This document shows positions 23,224 to 36,245 of a stretch of DNA of 64,000 nt, one piece after another. Under the pieces are notes generated by a model. It was not told the DNA's origin, did not search any database, and saw only the letters and a program-made list of their open reading frames with translations. The translations under genes were made by a program, and so were the position numbers. Origin of the DNA: Gelatoporia subvermispora B (taxonomy: Eukaryota > Basidiomycota > Agaricomycetes > Polyporales > Gelatoporiaceae); assembly GCA_000320605.2 (NCBI GenBank), contig KB445803.1:454714-518713 (forward strand). The letters are read 5' to 3'. Every line of letters begins with the position of its first letter. Within the stretch, counting starts at the first letter, position 1.

Positions 23224-26200
23224 TTATCTCGTGAGTACCTCAAGCCAACATAGGCATGACGTGTGTGCATTATCATTCAGTGCTTCGAACGCATACTCAT
23301 CGTTCTCATCGTAGGGACTATGAACTTCAATGAGCATGATGGATTCCCTACCGGGAGAAAGGCACTTACACATCATCAACCCTTTGATGTCCTTCACTCT
23401 TGATTGCTCGATTCCTTTACGGAGGAAGAGTACGCGAACACTCGACCAGACAAGAAGCAAAACTCCAAACGCTGCCGGGATGAGCCAGTAGAGGGGTGAC
23501 AACTTGTCTGTTCCGCCGAAGACGACATGAAGCGGTGGCGTGTACACAATGAACATGCCTAGGCAGGCACCAGCGAAGATTCCCACGAAGTTCCAGACGT
23601 TGCCGACGATCGACTTGCCGAAGGGGAAAGAGAACTTGGCTTTCACGGCGAACACCTAAAAGATTTGTGTCAGCTGCCACGGCATTGTGTATGAAATGCA
23701 GTCGACTCACGTTGAAGCACTGAATGATGAAGATAGACAGGTAGACTATGATGCGTTCTGTCAGCACTGACCACAGTTCCAAACTAGCTCAACGTACCGA
23801 TGGACTGCGCCTGAGCCAAAGCGTCGACTTGCTTAGATGCGGTGATGACTTCTCCACGATAGTTGATGAAGTCGGGGCTGCTGTTTGTGAAATACGCTTG
23901 AGCAGCATGAGTAAATCGCTTTGGTCATGGATGTCCGCGAATGGACCGACCTTGGTGAATGCTCGCTTGTTGCGCCTTCCGGAGATCGCTTGGAGAGAAG
24001 CCATTCTTGAAGAACACGACGAAGTATGCGACAAGTCTACGCAAGATCAAGGTCAGTTGCGATTCATGTACAGGCTCTCGATTAATCATCACTTACGTCC
24101 CGAGCGTTTCAATGAGACCAGCCTCGATATATGAGTAGCTGAGCAGCTTGCCGTCCACGAGAGTTTCTCCCTCAGCCGGACTGAGGAGCTCCACCCAGTA
24201 ACGGCGAGTAGTGTACTGTTTCAGCTTGTTCTTCCATACAGAGATCTTGCTAGGCTGGATGACTTCCTGGTTCTCGGTATCGCGACGCAGAGTCTTCGTG
24301 CGCTCAAGCGCACGCGTCTTCAGTGCCATGATTGTACGGTCGTTGACTGAACAATTCATGAGCAATATCAAGTCAGTCATTTAGCAAGGGACTGACCGGG
24401 CTTTCGTGGACTCATCCGCATGAGTCCATCCTCGGTCTCGGGCTTATCCCAAGCGAAAGAAAGCTATTCGAGTTGTCAGTTGGAACTCCAGCCCTGAATA
24501 GCCCTACACTTACAGCAACGAAAAGCTCGAAGCCAAGATCTGCTCGCGTGTTCAACGTCTAACTTGAAACACACAATATAATTCGGAGCTTACCGATAAC
24601 CAAGATGAGGATAGCAGATAGTGGAAGCGGGATAGGTACCACGACGTCTGGAACGGCAACATGAGCCTGCATATATGCTAAACGAAGAATGTGGCCTTAC
24701 AAAGCAGTTGAGGGATAACCTCAGGAGTGATGTGTGTCATCGTGTACTGAATCGAGCGCTTTAGGTTGACGAAGATCTGACGGCCCTCGGCCACGCCCTC
24801 TAAATTTATGTCAACGATCTCGTCATGATGAGTCGAAGATGTTGGCACTCACTAACGGTAGAAGCAAAGTTGTCGTCTATACTCTAGTCAGTCTCGATTC
24901 TTGGTTCAATCACGGAAGTCCTCACCAAGCAGGATCATGTTTGCAGCTTCCTTTGAAACATCGGAACCAGAGATGTTCATGGCAATACCAAGGTCGGCCT
25001 GTGAACTAGATGAGCGAGCTTCCAACATGCTTCTGAAATTCTGCGTACCTTCTTCAGTGCCGGGGAGTCATTGACACCATCACCAGTACTATGCCGGCTA
25101 GTCAGCTTAGATATCCCTAATCGACATGGAAGTAAACCTACACGCCGACAATGTGCCCCAGAGCCTGAGCATGCTTGACTGTGAGGACTAGTCAGAGTCA
25201 GTCGTGTATGGCGATGAAGGTGCACTTACCGATTTCGAGCTTGTGCTGAGGAGAAGTACGAGCGAAGACGATTTCGTTCTTGGCGAAAACTACAACCTAT
25301 CAGAGAAAATCACAGGCCAGCGCTGACTTAACCAAAACTTACTCTGGTCCCATTGCCAGCCCTGTAATCCATCGATGTCGTCACCGTGGACGACAACAGC
25401 GTCGACCTCGTCCTCGTAGATCTCTTCCACCGGGCGGCCAGTCCTCGCACTGAGTGTCTCCTTGGTATCACCCAAAATAAGGTTGATCTTCCTCGCAATA
25501 GCTTCCGCTGTCTTCGGGTGATCACCTATGGTACCGATTCAGCACGATAGGGATTTTCGCTATGGCTTCAATTCATACCGGTGACCATCATGACCTTGAT
25601 TCCAGCGAGTCGAAGCGTCCCGATGGCTTCGCGGACACCGTGCTTGGGAGGATCCTCGAGCGAAATAAGGCCACAGAAGCAGTAGTCGGTGCTCGGGTAT
25701 TCCCCGTCTTTCTTAGAGAATGCGTGCGAAGGTCCGTAAGCACTCGCCGGAAGAAGCTTCTGAGCGCAAGCGATCACACGGTGGCCACGGGAAGCCATGT
25801 ACTAAGATCCACGTCAGTAGGCACCGGAGCAATTCAGCGATTTACGCACGTTGTATGCCTCGTCATAAAGCTTCTTGAAGTCATCAGACATCGGCTCGAC
25901 ACGCCCATCGTTCAGGTACGTCGAACATTTCGCCAGCACACGCTCCGGAGCACCCTTAATGTACAACGTCAGGTTACCGTCCTCATGAGGCTTGTTCAGC
26001 TATGAATGATTGCAATGAGTCATAGAAGGTTGAGACTCTGAATAGAGACGTACAATGACCAGAGCCCACTTGTTCGAGGAATTGAACGGGATTTCGAAGA
26101 CCTTGGGGAACTCCTTCTGTGCCTTGTCGTAGTCTCCTATATGGCGACCAGCGAATCGCGTGAGACCTGTCTCCGTTGCATCACCGAGAATGGCGCGCTG

Positions 26201-28355
26201 CTCGAATGGAAGGTCCATTTTGTCGAACTTAACCCGGGAGTTCAATGCTGCAATATCGACCATCTCGCGCATGCCAGGGGCATTGATAGAGAATGCCTCG
26301 GTGGTCTCGGAGTCGTTGTTAGACTATGAAAGAAAATCAGATACAGCGCTTTGTGGTACTAAAAACTGCGAACGGACCTGAAACGCCGTGTACATCTTTC
26401 CGCCGCTCCAGAGGTTGGTGACCTATTCAAGTCTGCTCAGAGTAATTCTCGCGCTACATGAGGTGCAGAACTAACGGTCATCTGGTTACGAGTCAAGGTG
26501 CCAGTCTTGTCTGTAGCCAGCAACGTCAGCTATAGAATGGATGAGCGCCGGAAGTGAGGAATGTGTATGATAAGATCTTACCGAACCTAAGTGAGAAAGT
26601 GTAGTGATCAGTGCACCAGCCACAAGTGATATCAATCACCACGTACCCAACGTCTCGACGCCCTGGAGATCCTTGACAAGAACGTTCTGCTGCGCCATAC
26701 GCTTCGCGGCGATAGACAGCCTATGCAAGCCACTGAGCACAGAGCACAATCACACCATGGGTGACGGTTGCTTACAAGAGCGTCACGACTGAGGGGAGAC
26801 CCTCCGGCACGAAAGCGACGAGGATCGACACCGCGAAAGTAACGGTCTGCGCGGCCTTGCCCTTGTAGACAGTGGAAATACCGACGGCAAAGAAGACGAC
26901 GGCGAAGACAATCGCGATCGATGAAATCATCATTACGAATCGCCCACTTCGCATGGATGTCAGATAGTAAACAGCAGGCTGAGGTTTGATAAATAGCTTA
27001 CATTTCGATAGCAAGTGGGCTCTGGTTGCCAGATTCGCCGCCAGTGAGCGCGGCGATTTGACCTGTGTCGAGTGATTCAGTATTTGTTTCATCGAGCAGA
27101 ACAGAGATCGCACTCACCAATGAGCGTGTGGTCGCCAGTGCGGACGACGACTAATATGCAGAAATTCGATTAGCGGGTGATTCTCGATCATGGCGGTCTA
27201 TACATACCTCCCCAACCCTCGCCATTCACGATCAACGTTGAATTGAACACCTGAGAGGGGGAATGAGTGGAAGAAACAGACGACTAGTAGGTTGGCGTAC
27301 CAGATTCGTTGCTTCGACTGGTCGCGACTTGCATCCGTCATAAGTAGCGAAACGTTCTTGGGCCTCGGATTCGCCAGTGAGGTTACTGTTGTCGACCTTA
27401 AGCTCCGTTGACGAGAAGATGATCACGTCTGCTGGGGTCTTGTCACCGGTGCGCTATCGGGTAACAAACGACTTGAGTGCACTGCGAGAGTCGAAGTCGT
27501 AGCGCCATACCAAAAGAACCACGTCCCCCTTGACGAGATCTGCAGCAGGGATGGACGTGATCGATCCATCGCGGACAACGTGACATGATGGAGGGATCAT
27601 AGCGAGGAAAGAGGCGAGGATGGCCTCAGACTTCTGCATCTGGTAGAATTCGATGAACGCATTGAGGAATGCGACGCCGATAAGGATGCCACCCAGGTAC
27701 GTGTTCGCAAAGTTGTCCTGTGTATCACGGATGTGTGAACTAGAGACTCGTGGGATGATGACGGCTGGATGATTACCTTGAAATCAATACCGAGGAGGAT
27801 GTACTCCAGAATACCAGCAATGACCAGAAGGATGTTGAACATGGTGAGCAGGCAATCGAGATACTGAAAATCAAAATCAGGGATGCACGTCAACGAGACG
27901 ACAGATGGTGGCACCTTCCGGAACGCCGACTTCTTTTTCGGCGGTGTCAGAACATTGCGTCCATCACGAGTAAGCCTGACTTTTGCCTCTTCTGCCGTAA
28001 GTCCATGGGAGTTGCCGGGATCCTTGTGCTCGAAGTCGGTTTCGAGGGCGGATGCGAGTTCCTTGAGGGAGAGCTGATGCTCGTGTATGTCGACGTTTTC
28101 GAACTTTGGGCCAGACGACTTGTCTTTGCCCTTCTTCTCCTCGTCTAAGTGTCCGTAACCGGCGGCAGCGAGCTCCTTGTCCTCCTTAGTCATCTCACGC
28201 TTCATCTCAGGACCCTTGGGACGGGGAACACCGTGCGTGATCTTCTCCTCATGGATGTCTCCATAGTCGTCAGGGAAGACAACAGCACGAGTATGGAGCG
28301 TCTCCTCGTCCTGCACTTGCGCGAGCTTCTCAGAGATAGCGGCTTCGCTGCTCAT
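23224..28355 (-). CDS. P-type cation ATPase, IIC (Na+/K+-ATPase alpha-like)
   Basis: Thirty exons join in phase on the minus strand (about 1193 aa); the first is 27915-28355 and the last 23224-23655. Visible parts: a hydrophilic N-terminus of about 110 residues, M1-M2 (MFNILLVIAGILEYILLG), actuator motif NSNLTGESEAQ, VAFVPEGLPS in M4, phosphorylation loop ATDKTGTLTRNQMT, nucleotide-site KGAPERV, hinge VTGDGVNDSPALK, and M5-M10 with PLPLSAILILVIDLGFELF. The order and motifs fit type II pumps, closest to the IIC Na+/K+ or H+/K+ group found in many fungi. The transported ion is not shown by sequence, and no beta subunit is in the window. Oddities: a 5-nt exon at 26582-26586 (supplies GS in LGSLTLL) and 24- and 26-nt exons at 24853-24876 and 24514-24539. 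The last exon could be shortened by an unseen intron. Confidence 0.88.
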
Positions 28356-29792
28356 GGCGCACAGGGGTGGTACAGATGGAGAGGGGGGAGGGGGACTGGC
28401 CGCCTATCGTACCGGGAGCACAAACCAAGGTTTTATGCGGCGTAATTAGAAGAAATCAACCATCCCCCAACTCCGTCCCTCTCAACGGGTGAGAGAAAAA
28501 GAAAAATTCCAGGCGGGGCCTTATCGCTGACTCCATACCGTCTCTCCGGGGCACATGTCTCCCATGATTGGATCGCGCAAGTGTTGTTGTCAGGCGCAGC
28601 GAACAGCCAAAAGCCCTCAGCACAGAAGATGCGTTGAAGGCCCGCCACAGTATCCGTTTTTGGATCTCCACGTGGCACTGGACCGCACCAGCCTCGCAAA
28701 GTTCATCGATGCAGGACGTGGCGCCAGCCCAAGTGAATTTCTGATCCATCTAGGTCGGAACCAATCTTAGCCTCGAGGTGATGTGGATACGAAATTCTCG
28801 GAGATATACGAGCAGCGACCGCCCACCGGCGACGAACATGCCAGACACGTATTATTTGGGAGGTGGATAACCCCTTGCATAGCTATTCTCAGCCCGAATG
28901 AGCTCCCAGTGGCTAGGTGATCGACTGTTTTGCCGGCGATTTCAGCGCAAGGTGATCCCGCTCAAGCGAGTACAGGTGTCACGGCCTGGTCCGAGTGGCG
29001 GCGTGCAGTCCTAGTTGAGGAAGACGTTGGTGCTGTTGGGCCCCAGACAGGTCCGACCCGCCGAACTGAGCCTGAACACATAGGATCATCAGCTGCGAGC
29101 GACGTAGAGGTCGGGAAGGATGTGGCCGGCAGCAGTTCAGGTTCCACAGAACGGTACACGTAACGGACTGATCTTTAAATGGATCTCAGCGAGGAATGGT
29201 TCGTCGATGAGGCGCCGCAGACAGCTGGCGCTATTCAGTACTGAAAGATTGCAAAGTTGGTCTCTGTGAACAATACAATATGCGTCCCGGAGCAAGGTTA
29301 GAATGTTCATAGTAAAATCGGATCTTGAGGACAGGGAGCGGAGCATGAACCAATTTCTCTTCGCTGTGCAGGGTCACACGACGCTGAGACGTACGCTTGG
29401 ATTCATATCCCATGGATCTCAAAATCAGGGGGTTCGATCCGATTTAGACATTAATTTCCGAGTACGGACATCAGCGGGGATCTCACAACCGCTCACGGTT
29501 ATCGCTCGTTCTCTCGCTGGAAGAACTTCGGTTTTGGAAGCTGTCCTTGGAGAGTTCCATCTCTTGACTTCTCCGCGCACGCCGCTCTATCACCAGCGTC
29601 TCGCTCGGAGGGATAGTCACGTACAGTAACTTCGAGTAAGTCACCCACGATCTTACTATACCCCCTAGACGATTGAGTTTCATGACTCTCAGTTGCACAG
29701 CGTCGTTAGAGCGTTGTCTACCCCGACGCAATCCTCCAATTTTTTTAAAGCACTAGCCGACGCAGCACCGACGTCAACCAAGGCCCATCAGC
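28356..29792. other. Long spacer between divergent genes
   Basis: About 1.4 kb without a supported gene. Short open frames on both strands lack domains, signal peptides or consistent splicing. It contains the ATPase leader (purine-rich, GGAGAGGGGGGAGGGG near 28380) and the ankyrin promoter. Confidence 0.5.
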
Positions 29793-30423
29793 ATGGTGCG
29801 TGCTTATCTGGCCTTCCATGGCTCGTATACGAGGTCCGACCGTGATGCGTCTTACTCCTATGGTGCGATCGTCGCCGATGTGCCCATGGGCATACCCAGG
29901 CAACGCCAGATACAGAACTGCCAAAGGCTGCGGAACTCCCAGCGGAAACTATCGAGTTCGCCCATCGCATGTTCGACGCCGCGCGCGAAGGGAAGACGGA
30001 GCTACTCTCGCATGCTCTAGACGCAGGCCTGCCCCCTAATTTGACCAATGACAGAGGCCCGTGCTCCCCTGATCCTCCCCGACTCACTGCGACTTACTGG
30101 GATCTGCCACAGGGAACACGCTGCTCATGCTGGCAGCCTATAGCGGCCACGCAGAGCTCGTCCAGCTTCTGCTCAAGAAAGGTGCGGACCCCAACCGCAT
30201 CAACGATCGCGGCCAATCTCCGCTGGCCGGTGCTGTCTTCAAGGGCTCAGATGACGTCGTTCGCGCTCTGAAGGCTGGCGGCGCCGACCCCCGTGCGGGA
30301 ACCCCCACTGGGATACAGACTGCTCGTATGTTTGGGAAGAAGGACATTCTGGAAGTATTGGGTGCGACTGAGGAGGATATGAAGGAGGACGTACCCTTGC
30401 CCCCTGGTCCCCCCACTGATTAA
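29793..30423 (+). CDS. Small ankyrin-repeat protein
   Basis: Exons 29793-29795, 29900-30056 and 30113-30423 give 156 aa. The first coding exon would be just the ATG, followed by a GTGCGT intron; an alternative ATG at 29818 ending at a second ATG|GTGCGA donor is also in phase. The product opens with ATPDTELPKAAELPAETIEF and has ankyrin repeats: MFDAAREGKTELLSHALDAG, NTLLMLAAYSGHAELVQLLL, QSPLAGAVFKGSDDVVRALK, ending with an acidic, Pro-rich tail. This compact ankyrin protein is widespread in fungi; its role is not established. Intron 2 must start with GC (GCCCGT) to keep frame, an unusual donor. Confidence 0.82.
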
Positions 30424-33400
30424 TACAACACACAACTCTCAAGTCTATATGGTCCATTGTAGAGTGGCGAGGCTCTTCTTTCGCTTCGGCATGAGGCAAA
30501 GAAAATGGCAAGTCACAGACAAACGCAGGATACCATCTGTGTATCTTCCATTCCGAAACCATGATCTCTCCATACAACATGGGACATGGGAAGATCTCCA
30601 ACAGGGTGTATTTGAACTCGGGTTAGATGCAATTGGGAGCCCAGAAGCCAGAGCTTGAACAGCTTGAGAAAGCGCTCGCTCGACCTTGCTTATGAACCAA
30701 ATCGAACCTCCTAGGCAGGCTGACGCTAAAAAGGGAGTGGTGCAACTGTGAGACCAGCACAATATGACAGAGTCCGTCCAATTTCTCGAGCTAGACGTGA
30801 GCGGATATCAGGTAGCCGAAGAGGACAATTTTTGCGACTGCGAGACTCTGCGAGAGTGGGACCATGGTCTCCGAGAATCGAGGTGTGCACGTGCTGCTGG
30901 CTAGACGCCCTTGCGTAATTGAGCGCTTACACCGAAATCCGACACGGCTAAATTCTGCTAAATATCGCCCTTGCCTCCTCCTATCACCGTATACAGAATG
31001 CGAGATCCTTTTCATTTAGGACTCTTATACAATATGCAGCTCTTTTGAAGACTCCGCACGCATGACGTCCTTATTCTGGATTGTCCGACTTGTCACGGTC
31101 GTGCCATGTTTGTTGACATGGAGCGGTCGAGCGGGTATGGTGGGTGCTGATCTGGCTGCTTCGACGAGTCTAGACGTGGCGTCCCTGGCAATCAGAAAGA
31201 GCCTTTCCGGAGCAGCCCTAGAGGTGCAGCCTCGAGCTGTGCATCTTGTTCGGCGTACTTAGGGATACGCAAGAGGAACCATGTGGATCCAAGAAGACGG
31301 TGTGCCTCTGTATATTCAACGCTTGCGGCTCTCCAGTTTCATCCTTGTACCTCTCCGGTCCGACACAACGTGAAAGTGAGGTGAAGGGTCAGGAATACAA
31401 GGTCATCATGTAGCCGAGGTTGCTATGCTGCACCCGCGACCATCTGGCCCTCGAGCTCGTCGGCCGGATGGCGTCAGCTCCGGGAATTTTGACCTTTCCG
31501 GTGGCATCACGGAGTCCCTCGCGGAGCCGGCTGCATTCTAGAATCTATGTGCGCAGAAATTGGCATCATCTCAGCAGACTTGCCTGGCGCAACTCTCGCG
31601 AGACGTTCCATCCAGGGCAGCCATCGTCTCATCGATATGGGTGCGCATGATGGCCCGAGTTACCGGAAATACCGGCTCAGACAATCGCATGTGCTTCCAC
31701 GAAGCGACTCGATGTGCGGCGGATTTCGCACAGTGAAGCCATGTATGTCACGGTATGTCAAATCTCCGTCACTATTGAATCCTGCACTCAACATTGTACT
31801 CAACATTGAGTTGCCGCAGCGTCGGTCTCCAGACATCGGGAAGGGCCAGCATCACGGCATGATCTGCATCGCCCATCAACCTCCATCGACCTGGCCAATT
31901 GCTCATGGCAGATGAACTCAATTTCACGGATCAATTGAATCGGGCAAAAGGGGGTGCGATCTCTTCGATCGGAACTTGCTAATCTGGCCCTAGTAATAGA
32001 CCCTAACCCGCGGCCCCTGCGATGCCAAGCTGAGGGGCAACGGAGCGCACCTGCACTTGCGTTTAACCATCTACGTACACCAACATCCACTTCGAGGCGC
32101 AACATTGAATCGGATAGGGGCGCACTATATCTATATCCAGCTCACTCAGTACTCCTGTACTCAGCATTCAGTCCTCAACTTTTGCGGACGACCCAGATGT
32201 TCAGAGGCCGGTGTGTCGGTGATGAACGGCCTCGCTAGGTCGGCAGCGCTGTCGGGACCGGACATGCACCAGCGAGGTACGATTGGCGTGCACTGGCGGC
32301 GGACCGCGCGCTGGCGATGATCAGAGCGATCCTCGCCGGGCGGCCTGGCTAGGCTGGCCGCCCGATGCCACTCGGTGCGCGGCGCGGAGATGCCACAGCG
32401 ACATCCGCACTAAGCCATTCTCGCCCTCCATAGGCCCCCACAGCGGCCCCGGATACATCATAGGCACGCTTACCGCGCTCGCGGATCCCTGTCTAGCGCA
32501 TTCAGGCCGCGCATGGTGCAACTGTCTCAATCGGTCTGCACGCTAGCGATGGAACTGCGCCCCTATTCGTCATGGTCGACCGACTGGCAGCTGGTCTCCC
32601 ATCGCTCTCTGGGTTGGTGTGCGAGGAGCGGGGAACGGCGGCCGGACGTGATCCCCCGTTCCGCGTAGGTGCGTCCAACAGAACGTTCATCGCGTACGCA
32701 CCGCACGGCGCGCTTCATGCACACCGGCGTGGTCATCAATCGTCAATCGCGTCCTTGCGCACGGCCGCCATCAGTCAGTGGCAGGTACGGAACACGCGTG
32801 GCGGCGCCAACTGTCTAGGCCCAGTGCTCTGAACTATGTTGGGTGTGCGTCGGTTGTTTGCTGCACCCCATAGCGACCGCTTGCAACGCGGCCCCGATGT
32901 GGCTTGCATGCTCAAGGGCCGTGTGCCTGGAGCGTTCCATGTGTTCAGGGAGTTGTGCGCATTTGGACGCCACCACGCTCAGGAGACCGAGGTGGAGGCC
33001 GAGCGAAGATAACAGGCGCACGAGGATCGCGCGTTCACGCACTTGGTATGTGGATGATACTGTTAACATTGCTAGATGTGAGTATCTTGCAGTGGATTTT
33101 GCGGTAAAGGCTTAGACTCGTGGCGCAGGGTCTAGGATGATGAGCCCGAATCATTATGATTGAGCGGGTCAGTGATCTCGTGCCTGCAGTCAACCATCTG
33201 TGGTGTCCGGCTGTGAGAAGGTAGGCGTGCTGGTCATACAATAAATTACCGAATACCTGCAGCTGACCACCGGGCTCCTATTGATTGCAGCCGACCAGCG
33301 GTGACTCGACCTGGGTTTGTCGATTGTCCGTGGCTTTCAGATGTAGCCCATACCGTGAAATCGCACTCGCAATTGGCCAGCCACTGAGGTACGCCCAAAT

Positions 33401-34549
33401 GCGGTCATAGTCACTCCTGTCTGTCAATCGTAAACTGCGTTGGGCACGATTACGGCCCCGACGGCAACCGCGATCGACCAACTGCTCGCGGAGTGCCCGC
33501 TTCCGCCTTCCGTGACCGGCTCTGGCCGTGCCTCTGCGTGCCATTTCGAGGCATTCCAGCGCACGCTGCCCGGACTCAAGCCGACGCTATCTGCGTCAGC
33601 TGGGGCTGAGTTGGGCTGGCGTGGATAACTCGCAAGAAGCGCCCAGCGCGCCGTGTCGGCCATATGGCGTCGGCGCATCGGCGGCGGACCGGGTGGGGCG
33701 CGCAGCGCGAGAAAGGAAGTCGTTGTTCGTGCGCGTAGGGCGCGTTTGAGGGTGGCTTCGTGCGCCTTAGGCGTGCGGCGCAGTGCGCGCGCGAGTGCAG
33801 CCGACAGCGCCAGGCACTGCGTACGTCAACTGACCGAGGCCCGCCCGTGAAGACGAAAATGGGACGCGTTCGCGGGACGGAGCCGGCGCAGATGCATGCG
33901 TCGGCCGCGCACGCGAGAGTGTTTCATGCTGAGCGAGCTCGTCGGATAATCCAACTCGCAAGCGGCGTACGCGAGTCCATTGACATCGATGAGCTGCCCG
34001 AGGGCACCTGACATTGGGGCGGATGTGTGCAGGATGGCAAGACCGACGAGGGGGAAGCTCAGAGAGTTAGAGTTCGCTCGGGCGGGGCGGATGTCGGGGT
34101 GACGGCGCCCGTTCCCGCGGAGAGGGGACGGAAGAGAGGGAGAGGAACGCAGAGGGGGATACCGGATGAGGCAATTGGCCGGAAGCGGAATCAGAATTCC
34201 GGAGAGACAGGCCGTGCAGAAAGGCGATTGGTAGCCTCGTGCCTACAGATCGGATCTGGGGACCGGCTTTTGTCTGCGTCGATCCCAATCGACGCTCGTT
34301 GACGCTGGAGCGAATGGGCTGAGAGAAACACGTGGTAGCCGTCGCCTGGCGAGGCCCGCCCGCCCCAGAAGCTAAGCGCAGCTCTGTCGGCACTTGCCCC
34401 GGCCCATTTCGCACTTCGCGACCAGAGGGGCACCCGAAAAGGAGATCTCGACCGCGGCGCACATATATGATTCCTGACCAACCGCTGCGTTTCTTCGCTG
34501 GTCCACTCTTCTCCCTCTCTTCACTCCCCTCTCCTCCGCATCATCCGAT
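30424..34549. other. Gene-poor 4.1-kb stretch
   Basis: Many short open frames occur on both strands, as expected for GC-rich sequence (especially 32.2-34.3 kb), but none shows a domain or a convincing splice pattern. The last 200 bases, with long pyrimidine runs just before 34550, are the HMG-gene leader. The rest may be regulatory DNA or strongly decayed transposon sequence; I could not tell. Confidence 0.45.
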
Positions 34550-36245
34550 ATGTCTTCTTCCTCCTCTCCAGCGGACAGCGTCTGCGGCTGGACAGCACCC
34601 GACAGCTACTCCCCTCTCAACATGTCATATGCTTCTCTTCCTTCGTACCCTAGCCATGAATATGCTCCGCACCCATCCACACTCTACGCAATGCCTCCTG
34701 ATATCGAAAGCCCTGAGCCTCGGACCGCTTCACAGCCGCCCGCTGGTGTCGAGCGGCGCACCAAGAAGCAGCGCAAAGAAGATGCAGGCTACATTCCGCG
34801 CCCATCGAACGCCTTCATCATCTTCCGTGCCGAGTTCTCTCGCAAGAACGCACAGGGCACGCAGTCCAACAGTCCGGCGCAGCGACCACACGAGACGCTC
34901 TCCAAGCGTGCCGGCGATGCCTGGCGCAAGCTCACGCCCGCGGAGAAGCACCCGTACCGCGTGCTCGCTCAAAAGGAGGCCCTCGATCACGGCCGCAAGT
35001 ACCCCGACTACGTCTACCGCCCCCAGCGCAAGGGTTGCACCCGTCGCGGCGCCGGCACGCCCTCCCGACGTGAGCAAGTTGAGCACCACATGCGCGAGGC
35101 GGGCCTGCCTCACACGGACTCCGAGAGCGATTGGTCAGCCAGCGCGGGTGCACACAGCCCGCCGAGCTCTGTCGCGTCCTCGCCTGAGCCGCCTGACATG
35201 GCGGCCGTGCACGGATATTCCTCCGGCAGCGCTTCATCCGTCGCCCCGCCGTTCCAGCCGCAGCCACAGACGGCCCAGCGCCCCAATCTTTCGCAGCTCG
35301 AGCTCCCGCACCTGCAGACGTCCCCGTTCTCCTCCAGCTCCCCTGCGATCAACCGTCTGCAGGCCGAGCACTTCATGGGCCGCCCTCGCTCGTACACGGA
35401 CGGCGCCTCGCCTGTCACTCCGGAAGGGTTCTTCGCTCTCCAGGGCGAGCACAGCGAAGACGGTTACCTGTCGCACGGGTCCTTCGGTGACAACTCGCCG
35501 ATGGCTTCTGCAGTGTCCGGGATATCCTTCCAAAAGCTGACTCTCGACGAGCATCGCGTACGTTGTTTATCTATCTCGTACCTGGACGTGCAGCTAACCT
35601 TCGTGCCGATAGCAGCTATCAGATGTCACTATTATACCCTCCCCACCGTCAAGTGCCTTTGACCCGTACAACACCTCTCCCGTGTACCCGCAGCCCTCGT
35701 CCCCGCTTCTCCAGCGCCGCCGCGCCGCGACGACCTCCGCTGTCCCGCTCTCGCCCATCTCCATTTTCCCAGCCACCGACGGCACGTGGTCCCCGACCAG
35801 CATCGGCTCGCTCTCCGTCTCGTCCTCGAGCCCAGACACGTTCTTCGCGCACGAGTTCTTCGGTGCCGAGTCGTGGCACGAGTCCGACGTACAAGTGCAG
35901 GCGCAGGCGCCCAGCCAGAGCCCAAACCACTTGCAGGCGCCGATGCAGGGTCTTGCGCCGCCCTCGGTCGGGCTGGACTTCGATGTGACGCCGCGCTGTG
36001 CACAGTTCCCGCAGCATGCGCAGGAGGTGCCCATCCAGCAGCAGCAGCCGGCGTTCGCGCCTGCGTTGCCGCAGTACGACGTCTCGGACTTCCACGGCTA
36101 CGCGCAGGGCCTGCACGACTTCGGGATCCAGCCCACGAGCTTTGAAGCGCCGCCGTTCGAGGGGATGTCCATGAACGTCGAGGTCGACAACGTGCTGCCC
36201 ATGGAGTACAACGACGTCTTCTTCTCCTTCTCATCTGGCCAATAG
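34550..36245 (+). CDS. HMG-box transcription factor
   Basis: Two exons, 34550-35557 and 35613-36245, join in phase (546 aa). One MATA-type HMG box spans about residues 80-165: YIPRPSNAFIIFRAEFSRKN, an inserted Gln/Ser-rich loop, then LSKRAGDAWRKLTPAEKHPY and YPDYVYRPQRK. The rest is low-complexity: Ser/Pro-rich middle, Gln/Pro/Ala-rich C-terminal half, typical of activation regions. Such proteins bind bent or AT-rich DNA; agaricomycete relatives include regulators of sexual development and mating response, but orthology cannot be assigned here. A longer frame from 34332 overlaps in another phase and is an artefact. Confidence 0.9.

Noticed and set aside
34332..35540. A 402-residue Ser/Arg-rich plus-strand frame
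   Set aside because: It is the shifted frame of the HMG-box gene; the HMG domain lies in the frame starting at 34550.
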